Shown: one piece after another, positions 1 through 9,944 of the stretch
How the letters are laid out: every line of letters starts with the position of its first letter
Position numbering within the stretch: the stretch's first letter is position 1
Origin: Alkalicoccobacillus porphyridii
Lineage (GTDB): Bacteria; Bacillota; Bacilli; Bacillales; Bacillaceae_D
DNA: 64,000 bases
Assembly (NCBI RefSeq): GCF_007293315.1
Contig: NZ_VLXZ01000001.1
Coordinates: forward strand, 558,001 to 622,000
Direction: 5' to 3'
Notes under the pieces: model-generated
What the model was told of the DNA's origin: nothing
What the model saw: only the letters and a program-made list of their open reading frames with translations
The model's database searches: none
Program-made: the position numbers and the translations under genes

Positions 1-979
<979 letters not shown>

Positions 980-1046
980 TTATAATTAGATCAATTCCAT
1001 ACTATTGTATAAATAGTCATACCGAATCCTGTCTAAAAAACCGGAT

Positions 1047-1359
1047 AAAATAGGAGGGCAGATCCTAACCTCAGGTAAGGAGGCCACTGAAAAAGTTATC
1101 TAAAAATGAGCTCACTTGCATCGCTACAGGAGAAACCTTCGCTTTCCACGGGAACGGCCTCAGCCTTTGAAGGAGAAGATCACTCCTTCAATGTCTTCAG
1201 ACTCGTTCTGTTCCGTAGGAGTCTACGGTTTCTCCTTCCGCTCATGTTCCCGATCAGACAAATGACCAACATTCTTATCTAAGGAAATGAGATCTGTTTT
1301 TTGTTTAAAAGAAGATTCACTAATTTTCAGTGGTCTCTCGGGTAAGTGCCTCCTATTTT
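1047..1359. repeat. MITE-like element, copy A
   Basis: This intergenic block is bounded by perfect 11-bp inverted repeats (AAAATAGGAGG at 1047-1057 and its complement at 1349-1359), with a second inner inverted pair CCACTGAAAA at 1084-1093 and 1324-1333. Its core (about 1120-1250) can fold into a long hairpin: the AGGAGAAACC-type arm pairs with the GGTTTCTCCT arm. The core matches copies near 13.1, 27.1 and 48.7 kb. There is no coding capacity for a transposase, so any movement would need one supplied in trans. It lies between the ALDH gene and the enolase-superfamily gene of the hexarate cluster. Confidence 0.75.
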
Positions 1360-1443
1360 GAGAGCGTCGGATGAAAAACGAATCATGAGCCACTCTCTAT
1401 CCATAAAAACTCAGGTTCATTTCAACTTGATTACTGTCTATAT

Positions 1444-2901
1444 TTATCCTTTGATAAAGACTGTTTTTACTTCGGTAAAGAATTCAATAGCAGCTGTTCC
1501 TTGTTCACGAGAATGCGAGCTTGATTGTTTCATTCCACCAAACGGCGCTTGTAGTTCGACTCCAGCACTTTCAGCGTTCACTCGAACGAGTCCTGCATCC
1601 ATATCTTCAATAAACGTTAGCATACGTGCAATATTTGTTGTGAAAATGGAGGCACTTAAGCCAAACTTTGAATCATTGGCCACGTTAATAGCTTCCTCTA
1701 ATCCATTCACTTTAATTAAGGCCAAGACTGGACCAAAGATCTCTTCTTGGGCAATACTCATTTTTGTGTCTACTTCATCAAAGATGGCTGGCTCTACATA
1801 ATAACCATCGGAGAGTCCATTCTCCTCTAATCGCTTCCCACCAAAAATGAGTTTGGCACCTTCTTCTTTTCCTTTTTCAATATAAGAAAGCACGGTATCT
1901 AGCTGACTCGCGCTAACACTTGGTCCCATCCAACTATCTGTATCAAGACCATCCCCTACCTTAATCTCACTTACTTTAGCAACTAGCTTTTCTTTAAATG
2001 TTTCATATATCGCTTGATCCACAATCACTCGACTTGTAGCTGTACATTTCTGACCTGTTGATTTCAAGCCCCCACTTATCGTTGCCTCAACAGCCAAATC
2101 TAAATCGGCATCATCAGCGACAATAACTGGGTTCTTCCCACCCATTTCCAGCTGATATTTACCACCTCTAGCAAGAACGGCTTGCCCGACCTGTTGACCT
2201 ACACCGTCGGAACCTGTGAATGTCACTCCATCAACCAGCTTATGATCCGCAAGCCCTTGGCCAATGACAGAACCAGAACCGGTAATATAATTGACAATGC
2301 CCTTCGGAAACCCAGCTTCAACAAAGCACTCAATCACCTTAGCTGCAGTTATAGATGCTTCTGATGCTGGTTTTAAGACGACAGCATTTCCATAAATAAG
2401 CGCAGGCGCCATCTTCCAAATGGGTATCGCAACGGGGAAATTCCACGGAGTAATTACACCTACCACACCGAGAGCCTTTCTTGTTGTAAACATAAACGCC
2501 CCTGGATCAGTGGAAGGAATCACATCACCCGTTTTTCTTAATCCTTCTCCTGCGTAATACCTTAAAATGGCCACACCTCTAGCAGTTTCTCCCTTAGCCT
2601 CAGGCAGTGTTTTACCCATTTCCTTTGTCATGGTTTCAGCTACTTCTTCAATTCTCGATTCTAAAATATCAGCAGCTATATACAATAACGCTCCACGAGC
2701 GGCCCCCGTTTCTTTGCGCCAAAGCTTTTGAGCCTTAGATGCTGCTTGAACCGCAGAATCTAGATCTTCTGCTGTTGATTTCTGAAAACGACCTACCACT
2801 TCTTTTGCTTTAGCGGGATTTAGGCTTTCTCCCACCTCTCCCGAAGAACTCTCGATCCATTCACCATTAATGTAATTACTATATTTCACTGTATCTGACA
2901 T
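1444..2901 (-). CDS. gucD: Aldehyde dehydrogenase, probably alpha-ketoglutaric semialdehyde (2,5-dioxovalerate) dehydrogenase
   Basis: The 485-residue protein is a complete NAD(P)-dependent aldehyde dehydrogenase of normal family length. Visible motifs are the cofactor region [15 protein letters not shown], the general-base glutamate in LEMGGKNP and the nucleophilic cysteine in [11 protein letters not shown]. KdgD lies 15 nt upstream in the same direction; KdgD makes 2,5-dioxovalerate, which this family oxidises to 2-oxoglutarate, so the assignment to the last step of glucarate/galactarate breakdown rests on context plus family. The start follows AAGGATGG eight bases upstream. Succinate-semialdehyde or another aldehyde is a possible alternative substrate. 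Confidence 0.85.
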   Translation of the reverse strand: MSDTVKYSNYINGEWIESSSGEVGESLNPAKAKEVVGRFQKSTAEDLDSAVQAASKAQKLWRKETGAARGALLYIAADILESRIEEVAETMTKEMGKTLPEAKGETARGVAILRYYAGEGLRKTGDVIPSTDPGAFMFTTRKALGVVGVITPWNFPVAIPIWKMAPALIYGNAVVLKPASEASITAAKVIECFVEAGFPKGIVNYITGSGSVIGQGLADHKLVDGVTFTGSDGVGQQVGQAVLARGGKYQLEMGGKNPVIVADDADLDLAVEATISGGLKSTGQKCTATSRVIVDQAIYETFKEKLVAKVSEIKVGDGLDTDSWMGPSVSASQLDTVLSYIEKGKEEGAKLIFGGKRLEENGLSDGYYVEPAIFDEVDTKMSIAQEEIFGPVLALIKVNGLEEAINVANDSKFGLSASIFTTNIARMLTFIEDMDAGLVRVNAESAGVELQAPFGGMKQSSSHSREQGTAAIEFFTEVKTVFIKG

Positions 2902-2916
2902 CTCCTACACCATCCT

Positions 2917-3834
2917 TTACGAATTTTGTGTTATTTTTAGACCCCAAGTTTCAAGTAACTCTTTAACCTCGGCGTGGTCTGCTTCACTTAAGGCAGCTAC
3001 TGGCTCACGTGTTGGTCCAGCTGTTAACCCAACAGACTCCATTGCCTCTTTAATTACAACGACATTATTTCCGTTATGATATTTGGCACGTAAATCTTCG
3101 AACGGGAGGACATATTCCCAGACATCCCAAGTTGTTTTTTCATCATTTGCTCTTAATGCTTCTAGCAATTCAAACGACTTACCCGGCAAGATATTAACTA
3201 ATCCCGACGTAAAACCTACTGCCCCTGCATGCCAGTAATAAGGGGCCCACTTCTCGGCGGTGCCGCAAATCCAAGCAATGTTGTGAGATTTTGGGACTTC
3301 TCGAACCAGTTTAGTAAAGCGCGGCAGATCATTAATGGCATATTTGACGCCAACCAATTTTTCCAGTGGTGCTAACTCTTTTAGCACATCATCAGATACA
3401 TTTGGATCTTTAAAATAGACAAGAGCAGGCAAGTCAACCTGTTCAATAATCGATCGGAAATAGTTGCTTGCCCCCTTAGATGTAATGTATGGGTGGACTG
3501 GCATATGGATCATAATTGCGTCTGCCCCTGCTTCTTTTGCATAGTTACCTAACTCCACAGCTGTTGGCACCGCATAACCAACGCCAGCAACAACGAGCGC
3601 TCTCCCGTTAACATACTCTACCACTCTCTGAATCTCTTCTTTTGCTTCATCAATGGATAGAGCATAGAACTCACTTGTATTCCCGCATGGAACGACCACC
3701 TCTAGGTCATGTTCAATCAAATACTCAATGTTCTCCTTCACGCCATCCCAATTTACACTTAAATCATCATGAAAAGCCGTAATAGGAATGGCCGAGATCG
3801 TTTCTAGCTTTTTAGCAAAAAGTTGATAATCCAT
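2917..3834 (-). CDS. kdgD: 5-dehydro-4-deoxyglucarate dehydratase
   Basis: The protein has 305 residues and belongs to the DHDPS/N-acetylneuraminate lyase class I aldolase family. The Schiff-base lysine is in LVGVKYAINDL, the proton-relay tyrosine in LPALVYFKDP, and the binding loop reads PCGNTSEF, as in KdgD proteins. The family reaction is conversion of 5-dehydro-4-deoxy-D-glucarate to 2,5-dioxovalerate, water and CO2. The ATG at 3834 follows AAAGGAGG at good spacing and is preferred to an upstream in-frame ATG with no ribosome site. It lies between the GntR regulator and the ALDH gene, consistent with one operon. A related 2-keto-acid aldolase activity is the main alternative. Confidence 0.88.
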   Translation of the reverse strand: MDYQLFAKKLETISAIPITAFHDDLSVNWDGVKENIEYLIEHDLEVVVPCGNTSEFYALSIDEAKEEIQRVVEYVNGRALVVAGVGYAVPTAVELGNYAKEAGADAIMIHMPVHPYITSKGASNYFRSIIEQVDLPALVYFKDPNVSDDVLKELAPLEKLVGVKYAINDLPRFTKLVREVPKSHNIAWICGTAEKWAPYYWHAGAVGFTSGLVNILPGKSFELLEALRANDEKTTWDVWEYVLPFEDLRAKYHNGNNVVVIKEAMESVGLTAGPTREPVAALSEADHAEVKELLETWGLKITQNS

Positions 3835-3889
3835 AGTAGCCTCCTTTTTTGTATGCGCTATCATTTTTATTTAAATAGAGACAATGCCC

Positions 3890-4579
3890 CTATTGTTCCT
3901 TTTGATCAGAAAGAATAAATTCAGTTGTTCTTAAGATATGTTGCTTCATTCGTTGCTCAGCTTGGTTTGCATCGCGTTTCTTTATGGCTTCAAAAATAGC
4001 CATGTGCTCAGCGTACCCCTCTATGATTTCCTTCTGATAGGATAATGCCCTCTTCCTAAATGCCTGGTCAAAAGCCCTTACATTATCGAGCATATTCTTA
4101 ATCATGGCATTATCAGCAAAGTGAACAATCATTTCGTGAAAGGCTGTATTCTGCTGCACTAACGCCTCCACATCTTCATCTTCTTTAAGCTGATTCATCT
4201 TTTCGACTTGCTGTCCAAGTAGTGTCAGGTCTGAATCTGACATTTTCATAACAGCTAATCGACAGCACAATCCTTCAATGGACGCTCGGAGTAACAATAT
4301 TTCTTCAATTGATGTGTTGGCATATTCAGACACATACGTCCCTTTACGAGCCACAGTTTTCACAAAGCCTTCATTTCCAAGAATACGAAATGCTTCTTTG
4401 ATTGGCGTCGTGCTAATCCCCATTAGTTGAGAGAGTTCACGCTCTTTTAAATGATCGCCCGGTAGGAAATGACCGCTCACAATCGCTTCTTTAATTTTTT
4501 CTACAGCAATTTCTCGTAAGGATTTAATGCTATCAACGCCTGAACTGAAAAAATCCTCTGTATGCGTCTGCTTTTTCAT
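3890..4579 (-). CDS. GntR-family (FadR/FCD subfamily) transcriptional regulator
   Basis: This is a 229-residue regulator. Residues about 20-90 form a winged helix (REIAVEKIKEAIVSG, PGDHLKERELSQLMGIST, IKEAFRILGNEGFV), followed by an all-helical FCD effector domain with metal-type histidines (AFHEMIVHF, EGYAEHMAIFEAI). The ATG at 4579 follows GGAGG and is chosen over an upstream in-frame start that would lie inside the operator palindrome. It is the first gene of the kdgD-ALDH group and is probably its local, autoregulated repressor. The inducer is not visible but is likely a hexarate or a breakdown product. Confidence 0.9.
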   Translation of the reverse strand: MKKQTHTEDFFSSGVDSIKSLREIAVEKIKEAIVSGHFLPGDHLKERELSQLMGISTTPIKEAFRILGNEGFVKTVARKGTYVSEYANTSIEEILLLRASIEGLCCRLAVMKMSDSDLTLLGQQVEKMNQLKEDEDVEALVQQNTAFHEMIVHFADNAMIKNMLDNVRAFDQAFRKRALSYQKEIIEGYAEHMAIFEAIKKRDANQAEQRMKQHILRTTEFILSDQKEQ

Positions 4580-4595
4580 GATGACTCCTCCATTG

Positions 4596-4615
4596 ATATC
4601 TGATATATCAGATAT
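4596..4615. promoter_or_regulatory. Perfect 20-bp palindromic operator for the GntR regulator
   Basis: The sequence ATATCTGATATATCAGATAT is its own reverse complement. It sits 17 bases upstream of the regulator's ATG, in the region where the promoter or transcript start is expected. FadR-subfamily GntR proteins bind short palindromes in this position, so autoregulation is inferred. The contact with the protein is not shown by sequence alone. Confidence 0.65.
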
Positions 4616-4677
4616 TACAATCATCTTAAATGCATAAGCGAGTTTGTGTCAATACAAAAACAAAAAAGATAATACGC

Positions 4678-4706
4678 TTACAAGTTATGTAGTTATCCTT
4701 TATAGT
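4678..4706 (+). promoter_or_regulatory. Sigma-A-like promoter for the 61-residue membrane protein
   Basis: A -35 box TTACAA (4678-4683), 17-base spacer and -10 box TATAGT (4701-4706) precede the plus-strand small gene. The -10 box has one mismatch to the consensus. The spacing is ideal and the direction matches the gene. Confidence 0.5.
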
Positions 4707-4735
4707 AAAAAAGATAGTTGTTAAGGGGTGGTTGC

Positions 4736-4921
4736 ATGACATTTTTATTAATATTTACAGGACTTATTTGTGTGATTGGGTTAGTCATCACATTAATCTA
4801 CATCAACATCACTGATTCAAGCTATAGCAGCGAAAAAAGCTTTCGCAACCTTTCTTGGGCCTATCTATTACTGATTCCTATTGCTATATTTATTGTGATT
4901 GGGTTAGCGTATTTGTTGTGA
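4736..4921 (+). CDS. Small two-helix membrane protein, unknown function
   Basis: The 61-residue product has a hydrophobic segment at residues 2-24, a short polar loop rich in Ser/Asn (around 25-42) and a second hydrophobic segment at 44-61, so it should be an integral membrane hairpin. The ATG follows AAGGGGTGG with five-base spacing, and a plausible promoter lies upstream. It is one of very few plus-strand genes here, sitting between the hexarate regulator and a terminator. I do not recognise a family. Confidence 0.65.
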   Translation: MTFLLIFTGLICVIGLVITLIYINITDSSYSSEKSFRNLSWAYLLLIPIAIFIVIGLAYLL

Positions 4922-4944
4922 ATGTTAAAAAAAATATTAAAAGG

Positions 4945-4981
4945 AAAAGCCGCAGGAGTATGTTTTGCCCCTACGACTTTT
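4945..4981 (-). terminator. Intrinsic terminator after the SGNH hydrolase gene
   Basis: The arms at 4945-4958 and 4968-4981 pair fully as minus-strand RNA when G-U pairs are allowed, followed by a T-rich run. The plus-strand version has mismatches but also ends in a T run, so it may act weakly for the small plus-strand gene too. Confidence 0.7.
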
Positions 4982-5013
4982 TTTCTTTATCTCTTATTTC
5001 TGCCTCTGAATTT

Positions 5014-5832
5014 TTAAAGCGATCGATCCACCAGCATATACTGTATTAATTTCTCTGCCCATATTTGATAGCCTAAATCATTTGGATGTAAACCATCGTC
5101 AAGCGTTTGCTCTAACGTAAGACCTTTTTCATCAATTTCTGAATGAATATCCGTGTAAATATCTACGTAGTTCCACCCTTGGCTCATAATATAATTCTCT
5201 GTACTTTCAAGGTATTCCTGATAGATTAAGCCGATATCATTTATATCTGTATCTAATTTAATGGTTGCTGGATTAGGTGAGGTAAAGAGTATTTTGCTCG
5301 TAGGTAATGCTTCCGAAACCAATCTGTGTGCAGTGGTAATGGCTTCATTCGTATCCTCTAACGACTCGTTTTTCCGGTGACTGTTAAGAATAGAGCTCTC
5401 TATAATAATAAAATCAGGCTTTTCTTTAATTAGTTTGTCAAACGTCCCATTGTCTAATAGATCCTGAATCATGGCGCCATTCACACCAAAATTGCTTAAA
5501 CTCGTATTGGCAAGACTTTCATCTGAAGCTTGTATGTTTTGAAGCATTAGGTTTGGCCAGTTTTTATCTTTTGATGATGCACCTTTTCCATTTGTTACAC
5601 TGCTGCCAATAACAGCCATTCGAACCTCATTGTGTGTCAGTGCCCAATATTGAAGATAGTCTAGATAACTAACTTCTCCATTTTCAGGATTAAGACGATC
5701 TAGCGTTTCTGCAAGCTCTTCATCATCAGCAGCTACCGCTTGTGTATTTTCAGCGTGTAAACTTTGAAACACATTTAAAATTAGCAGTGCAACTCCTACA
5801 ACTATAAGCAGTGAAATTCCAATACGCTTCAA
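5014..5832 (-). CDS. Membrane-anchored SGNH/GDSL-family hydrolase
   Basis: The 272-residue protein starts with a hydrophobic N-terminal segment (residues about 3-20) and should face the cell exterior. SGNH signatures are visible: block I serine in VIGSSVTNGKGAS, block III glycine/asparagine in FGVNGAMIQDLL, and the DxxH block in DDGLHPNDLGYQIWAEKL. These hydrolases de-acylate lipids, polysaccharides or peptidoglycan; the substrate here cannot be told. The TTG at 5832 is preferred because GGGGGA lies seven bases upstream, whereas an upstream in-frame ATG has no ribosome site. It lies alone between two terminators. Confidence 0.85.
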   Translation of the reverse strand: MKRIGISLLIVVGVALLILNVFQSLHAENTQAVAADDEELAETLDRLNPENGEVSYLDYLQYWALTHNEVRMAVIGSSVTNGKGASSKDKNWPNLMLQNIQASDESLANTSLSNFGVNGAMIQDLLDNGTFDKLIKEKPDFIIIESSILNSHRKNESLEDTNEAITTAHRLVSEALPTSKILFTSPNPATIKLDTDINDIGLIYQEYLESTENYIMSQGWNYVDIYTDIHSEIDEKGLTLEQTLDDGLHPNDLGYQIWAEKLIQYMLVDRSL

Positions 5833-5960
5833 TGGACATCCCCCGGTACACATATTTTCACATAATGATACCATATTTATTCCGTTTTGATTAGAGAATA
5901 CACCAAATCTTTTATGTTAATTTTTTGTATAGACCGAATAAATAAACATTTGTTTAAATG

Positions 5961-5988
5961 AAAAAAAGGCGTCTACAGACACCTTTTT
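5961..5988 (-). terminator. Intrinsic terminator of dsdA
   Basis: The hairpin AAAAAGGTGTC / GACGCCTTTTT on the minus-strand RNA, with a four-base loop and a following T run, touches the dsdA stop codon. Confidence 0.75.
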
Positions 5989-7318
5989 ACTCTTCCACCC
6001 ATAGTTTCTTACCAATCTGATAATCCTTGTTCATTTGCTCTTTAGGAACCATACTTCCTCCTGTAGCCCAAACGAGATGTGTTGCATTTTCATGAAGTAG
6101 CCTTGATAAACCGCCTTCAGGGCTGTTTGCTAGCTGAATGACTCCTGCCAAGCCTGCTGTTGCTGAGGGTTCCAAAGCAATATCCTCAGAATCGATGAGC
6201 AGTGACTGCATTTTATATAACTCAGAATCCTCCACCGTAACAATCCCTGAAAGAAGAGGTGTCATAAGTCTGCCAACAAAACCAGATGCTCGCCCTACAG
6301 CTAACCCATCAGCTATCGTTTGATTATCTATCCCAAAATCTTGAACAGACACCTGGTTATGCTCTCCTGTCATCATTCCCAATAACATACATGGCGAGTG
6401 AGTCGGCTCCGCAAAAAAGCAATGAACATGTTCACCAAATACAAGCTTTAAGCCGAACGCTACGCCTCCAGGACCACCGCCTACTCCACAAGGCAAATAA
6501 ACAATCAATGGATGATCAGCATCCACTTGAATGGATTGTTTTTGTAATTGCTGTTTGAGTCGAAGCGCAGCAACCGCATATCCAAGAAAAAGGGTCTCCG
6601 AATTCTCATCGTCAACAAAGTGGGTAGCAGGATCAGCTTCCGCTTGTTTTCTACCTTCCTCTACAGCCTTACTGTAATCCGACTCATACTCAACAACCTC
6701 AACACCCTTACTCCGTAGCAGCTCTTTCTTCCATGGCTTTGCATCAGCTGACATGTGAACCGTTACCTGAAAACCGAGCTCCGCCCCCATCACACCGATA
6801 CTTAAACCAAGATTACCCGTTGATCCAACAGCTATTTTATAGGAAGAAAAAAACTGACGGAACGATGGATCAGCCAGAATGGAATAATCCTCATGATGCT
6901 GCAGCAGGTTTTGTGCTAGAGCCAAGTCCTCCGCATGCTTCAACACTTCATAAATACCCCCGCGTGCTTTAATTGACCCTGAGATCGGTAGGTCATGATC
7001 ACATTTTATCCAAAGCTGACCCTCTATCATATTTGCATAATGAACATTTAGTTTTTGATGGGCATGAGTTAATTCTTTGATCGGGGATTCTATGATTCCA
7101 TCCGCCGTATCAGGAAAGGCCGTGGCTAGATAAGGAGCAAATCGAGTCAGTCTGTCTTCAGCATCCCTAACATCCTGCATAGTAAGATTAGATGGTGTGT
7201 CTCCCTGGCCATACTTGGGGTTTAGCCAAGTGATTGGCTCTGTGTCTATGAGTGGTCGAAGTTGCGGATGGATTCGTATCCAGTCATCTATTGTTTTACC
7301 TAAGATCATTTTTGTCAT
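5987..7318 (-). CDS. dsdA: D-serine dehydratase (D-serine ammonia-lyase)
   Basis: The 443-residue PLP enzyme matches the length of DsdA proteins. The Schiff-base lysine is in [14 protein letters not shown], the asparagine loop in [11 protein letters not shown] and the phosphate-binding glycine loop in [10 protein letters not shown]. DsdA converts D-serine to pyruvate and ammonia in the cytoplasm, for detoxification or as a nitrogen and carbon source. The ATG at 7318 follows AAGGGAG at eight bases; the frame stays open upstream only because it crosses a repeat array. No dsdC or D-serine permease is adjacent, so its induction is unclear. Confidence 0.93.
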   Translation of the reverse strand: MTKMILGKTIDDWIRIHPQLRPLIDTEPITWLNPKYGQGDTPSNLTMQDVRDAEDRLTRFAPYLATAFPDTADGIIESPIKELTHAHQKLNVHYANMIEGQLWIKCDHDLPISGSIKARGGIYEVLKHAEDLALAQNLLQHHEDYSILADPSFRQFFSSYKIAVGSTGNLGLSIGVMGAELGFQVTVHMSADAKPWKKELLRSKGVEVVEYESDYSKAVEEGRKQAEADPATHFVDDENSETLFLGYAVAALRLKQQLQKQSIQVDADHPLIVYLPCGVGGGPGGVAFGLKLVFGEHVHCFFAEPTHSPCMLLGMMTGEHNQVSVQDFGIDNQTIADGLAVGRASGFVGRLMTPLLSGIVTVEDSELYKMQSLLIDSEDIALEPSATAGLAGVIQLANSPEGGLSRLLHENATHLVWATGGSMVPKEQMNKDYQIGKKLWVEE

Positions 7319-7406
7319 ATCAGGACGCTCCCTTCTTGCCTTCATTCTTCTAATTACTGTATCACGAATATGCTTAAAGAGCTCAGTTGACTTAATGATG
7401 CTGTCT

Positions 7407-7580
7407 ATCGGTTCACTTTGGTATTCTATCGCTCCATTCTGTGCTCCATCGCTCCAATTTGGTATTCTATCGCTCCATTCTGTGTTCCACCGCTCCAATT
7501 TGACTGTCTATCGCTCCATTCTGTGTTCCATCGCTCCAATTTGACTGTCTATCGCTCCATTCTGTGCTCCATCGCTCCAC
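7407..7580. repeat. Nine-unit phased array, alternating 21/20-bp period
   Basis: The 9-bp core ATCGCTCCA, or a close variant, starts at 7407, 7428, 7448, 7469, 7489, 7510, 7530, 7551 and 7571. Steps alternate 21, 20, 21, 20 and so on, giving a 41-bp dimer repeat with two spacer types (ATTTG-ending and TTCTGTG-type). It lies between the pdxA2 terminator and dsdA. Translation across it gives a low-complexity W-S-D rich peptide that I do not consider a real protein extension. Confidence 0.85.
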
Positions 7581-7603
7581 TTTCAGTCCCCAACCCCCTC
7601 ACC

Positions 7604-7642
7604 AAAAAAAAGCAGCAAACATCTCATCAATGTTCACTGCTT
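7604..7642 (-). terminator. Intrinsic terminator of the pdxA2 operon
   Basis: Arms AAGCAGTGAACAT and ATGTTTGCTGCTT on the minus-strand RNA pair with one internal mismatch region and are followed by eight T residues, just after the pdxA2 stop. Confidence 0.75.
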
Positions 7643-7651
7643 CATAAAAAA

Positions 7652-8650
7652 TTATTTGGTTGGTGCTAGCTCGACTGCGTCTTTGTATGCTGCGATTAAG
7701 CTGCGTTCGTCGGCGATGTTTTTGCCGGCGATGTCAAAGGCTGTACCGTGGTCGACGGAAGTGCGGATGATGCCGCCTTTTAGTCCAACGGTGATGTTAA
7801 CTCCGGCTTCGAGCCCCATCACTTTGATCGGAACATGTCCTTGGTCATGGTAGCAGGCTACAACCATATCGAAGTCCCCACGAGCTGCTCTAAAGAATAA
7901 TGTATCGGCAGGGTATGGACCCTCGACATTAATTCCTTCTTCTTGAGCTTGTTTGATAGCAGGGATTAATTTTTCTTCCTCTTCTCCTTCACCAAACAGT
8001 CCATTTTCACCAGCGTGTGGGTTAATACCACAAACCGCAATGCGTGGATTCTCTAATCCTGCATTTTTTAACGTTTCATCAGCAAGTGTGATGACTTTGT
8101 GCGTGCGCTCTGGATTAATAGTATCAATGGCTTTACGCAAACCAATATGTGTTGTTAAGTGGATGACCTTCAAGTTAGGTGCTGAGAGCATCATCGAGAA
8201 GTCTTCTGTATTTGTTAACTCAGCTAGAATCTCCGTGTGACCTGGATACATATGACCTGCTTTTTGCATAGCTTCTTTATTAAGAGGCGCTGTGCAAATG
8301 GCATGGATTTTTGATTCTTTCGCTAATTCCACTGCTTTTTCTACATAGCGGAAGGCTGCGTCCCCTGCTTTTTCGCTAACTTGTCCAAATGGAAGATCTT
8401 TTGGAAGAAGGTTTAAATCAAGCACTTCAATTGTACCTGGCTCAAATACACATTCCTCTGGATCTTTGACCGGAACCACATTTAGTTCGGTGTTTGTAAT
8501 GTCGACAGCGCGCTCCATTAGTTCATAGTCACCAATAACAAGCGGACGTCCTATTTGAAAAAGCTCACCCGAGGCGAAAGCTTTGGAAATGATTTCTGGT
8601 CCTACTCCTGCTGCGTCTCCCATCGTGATGCCGATAATTGGGTTCTTCAC
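7652..8650 (-). CDS. pdxA2: PdxA2-type 4-phosphate sugar-acid dehydrogenase (decarboxylating)
   Basis: The 332-residue protein belongs to the PdxA family, with the metal-site histidines in THIGLRKAID, NPHAGENGLFGEG and YHDQGHVPIK. In clusters with a DUF1537 kinase, PdxA2 oxidises D-threonate or D-erythronate 4-phosphate to dihydroxyacetone phosphate and CO2, rather than acting in vitamin B6 synthesis. Its GTG start follows GGAGGGG and overlaps the stop of the kinase gene by four bases, showing translational coupling. A biosynthetic PdxA role is unlikely given the neighbours. Confidence 0.88.
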   Translation of the reverse strand: MKNPIIGITMGDAAGVGPEIISKAFASGELFQIGRPLVIGDYELMERAVDITNTELNVVPVKDPEECVFEPGTIEVLDLNLLPKDLPFGQVSEKAGDAAFRYVEKAVELAKESKIHAICTAPLNKEAMQKAGHMYPGHTEILAELTNTEDFSMMLSAPNLKVIHLTTHIGLRKAIDTINPERTHKVITLADETLKNAGLENPRIAVCGINPHAGENGLFGEGEEEEKLIPAIKQAQEEGINVEGPYPADTLFFRAARGDFDMVVACYHDQGHVPIKVMGLEAGVNITVGLKGGIIRTSVDHGTAFDIAGKNIADERSLIAAYKDAVELAPTK

Positions 8651-9939
8651 TTTGACCCCTCCAAAAAGAATTGATAGATGTTGCTAAATGTTTGCTTTGT
8701 TCCAAAGGCTCCTGCTTTTGTAATAGCATACGTACCTTCAAGAGGTCCTGAAAATTTGGAGATTGGAATGCCGGTTTCAAATTCATCAATTAACTCTAGC
8801 TGATGAACGGAAATCCGTCTGCATAAGGCTTTGGCTGTATCTCCACCTGTCATAATAATGGCTTGGAACGAATGAGTGTGTATTAAGTTCTCACCAACAG
8901 CCGCAAGCAAATTAACAATGCGTTGACTGATTACCGATAGCTTAATATCATGTGTACCTGCATATTCATAGACTGCATCAATTTCATGTCTCTCCGTGCC
9001 AGAATAAATGACCGGGATGTTTTGATCCTTGAGCAGGGAATGAGCTTCTTTGCTTACTCGCTCAAATTCGCTTGCTCTCACAAATTCGTCCTCATTCACA
9101 GCCTTTAATGCGTCAATCTTTATTCCAATTGCCTTTTCGTGCTCAAGCAGCTGCCCCACCTGACTTCTGCTAATATCACTCATACTGCCGACTAAAAATA
9201 ATATCGGCTGGTCCGGGTTTTGTACTTCCACTTCACTTTTGATCCCATCACTCTTGATCTCAAGCGCTGAGGACAGTCCTGCTGAACCAGCGAGCAAAAT
9301 ATCGTCTGATGAGCCTTGAGCAAACGTGGCTATTGAGTGTAATGTCGTTGAGCTTGTGGCATCACAGATAAACACACAGACCGATTCGGTTTGCTTTTGC
9401 TTTAACCACTGCTGAACCTTCTCTGCACTTTTAGTCCAAAGCTCTTCAGGGACCTCAATCATCTGCCCTTTAAACTGTCTGCCTACATGATCCTGAATGC
9501 GTGAATCCTTAACTGGATCCGCTTCATTTAGAGCAAATTCCGTTTCACCAATTGGCGTACCATCGACGTAAAGAATGCCTTGATCCACCGTACGTTTACT
9601 TTCCGGAAAAGCCGGTGTCAGTAACACATAGTCGGGGTTCCAAGCTTGGATCATTGCGTCAAGCTCTGCACCTACATTTCCCCGTAAGGTCGAGTCCACC
9701 TTTTTAAAAATAAGTTCGGGTTTGTACGGAGACAAAACCTCCATAGACTCACTAATCGCTTGTTTGGCATCCGCTTGACTCATCGCTCGACTATCTGTAT
9801 CGATAACTACTGCCTCAAGCAGTTCCGTTGACTCTTGTTCATTATTCAGCCAAACAGCGGTTTTCAGCCCGCTTTTGGCAAGCTGAACCCCGCTGTCATT
9901 TGCTCCTGTAATATCGTCCGCTATAATAGCGACCTTCAT
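8647..9939 (-). CDS. dtnK: Four-carbon acid-sugar kinase (DUF1537), threonate/erythronate type
   Basis: The 430-residue protein has both halves of the DUF1537 fold: the N-terminal substrate domain with IIADDITGANDSGVQLAK and the C-terminal nucleotide domain with IIMTGGDTAKALCRRI. Characterised members phosphorylate D-threonate, D-erythronate or 3-oxo-tetronates at C4. Pairing with PdxA2 favours D-threonate or D-erythronate. The ATG at 9939 follows GAGGAG eight bases upstream, and that ribosome site lies inside the end of the permease gene. Substrate choice between the two acids cannot be read from sequence. Confidence 0.88.
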   Translation of the reverse strand: MKVAIIADDITGANDSGVQLAKSGLKTAVWLNNEQESTELLEAVVIDTDSRAMSQADAKQAISESMEVLSPYKPELIFKKVDSTLRGNVGAELDAMIQAWNPDYVLLTPAFPESKRTVDQGILYVDGTPIGETEFALNEADPVKDSRIQDHVGRQFKGQMIEVPEELWTKSAEKVQQWLKQKQTESVCVFICDATSSTTLHSIATFAQGSSDDILLAGSAGLSSALEIKSDGIKSEVEVQNPDQPILFLVGSMSDISRSQVGQLLEHEKAIGIKIDALKAVNEDEFVRASEFERVSKEAHSLLKDQNIPVIYSGTERHEIDAVYEYAGTHDIKLSVISQRIVNLLAAVGENLIHTHSFQAIIMTGGDTAKALCRRISVHQLELIDEFETGIPISKFSGPLEGTYAITKAGAFGTKQTFSNIYQFFLEGSK

Positions 9940-9944
9940 CAATC

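Noticed and set aside
7319-7498. N-terminal extension of D-serine dehydratase by 60 residues
   Set aside because: The extension crosses the phased repeat array and has low-complexity sequence; the ATG at 7318 has a proper ribosome site and gives the normal family length.
7404-7585. CRISPR array
   Set aside because: Repeats of nine bases with 11-12 base gaps and a 41-bp dimer period are far too short for CRISPR, spacers are repeated, and no cas genes are present.
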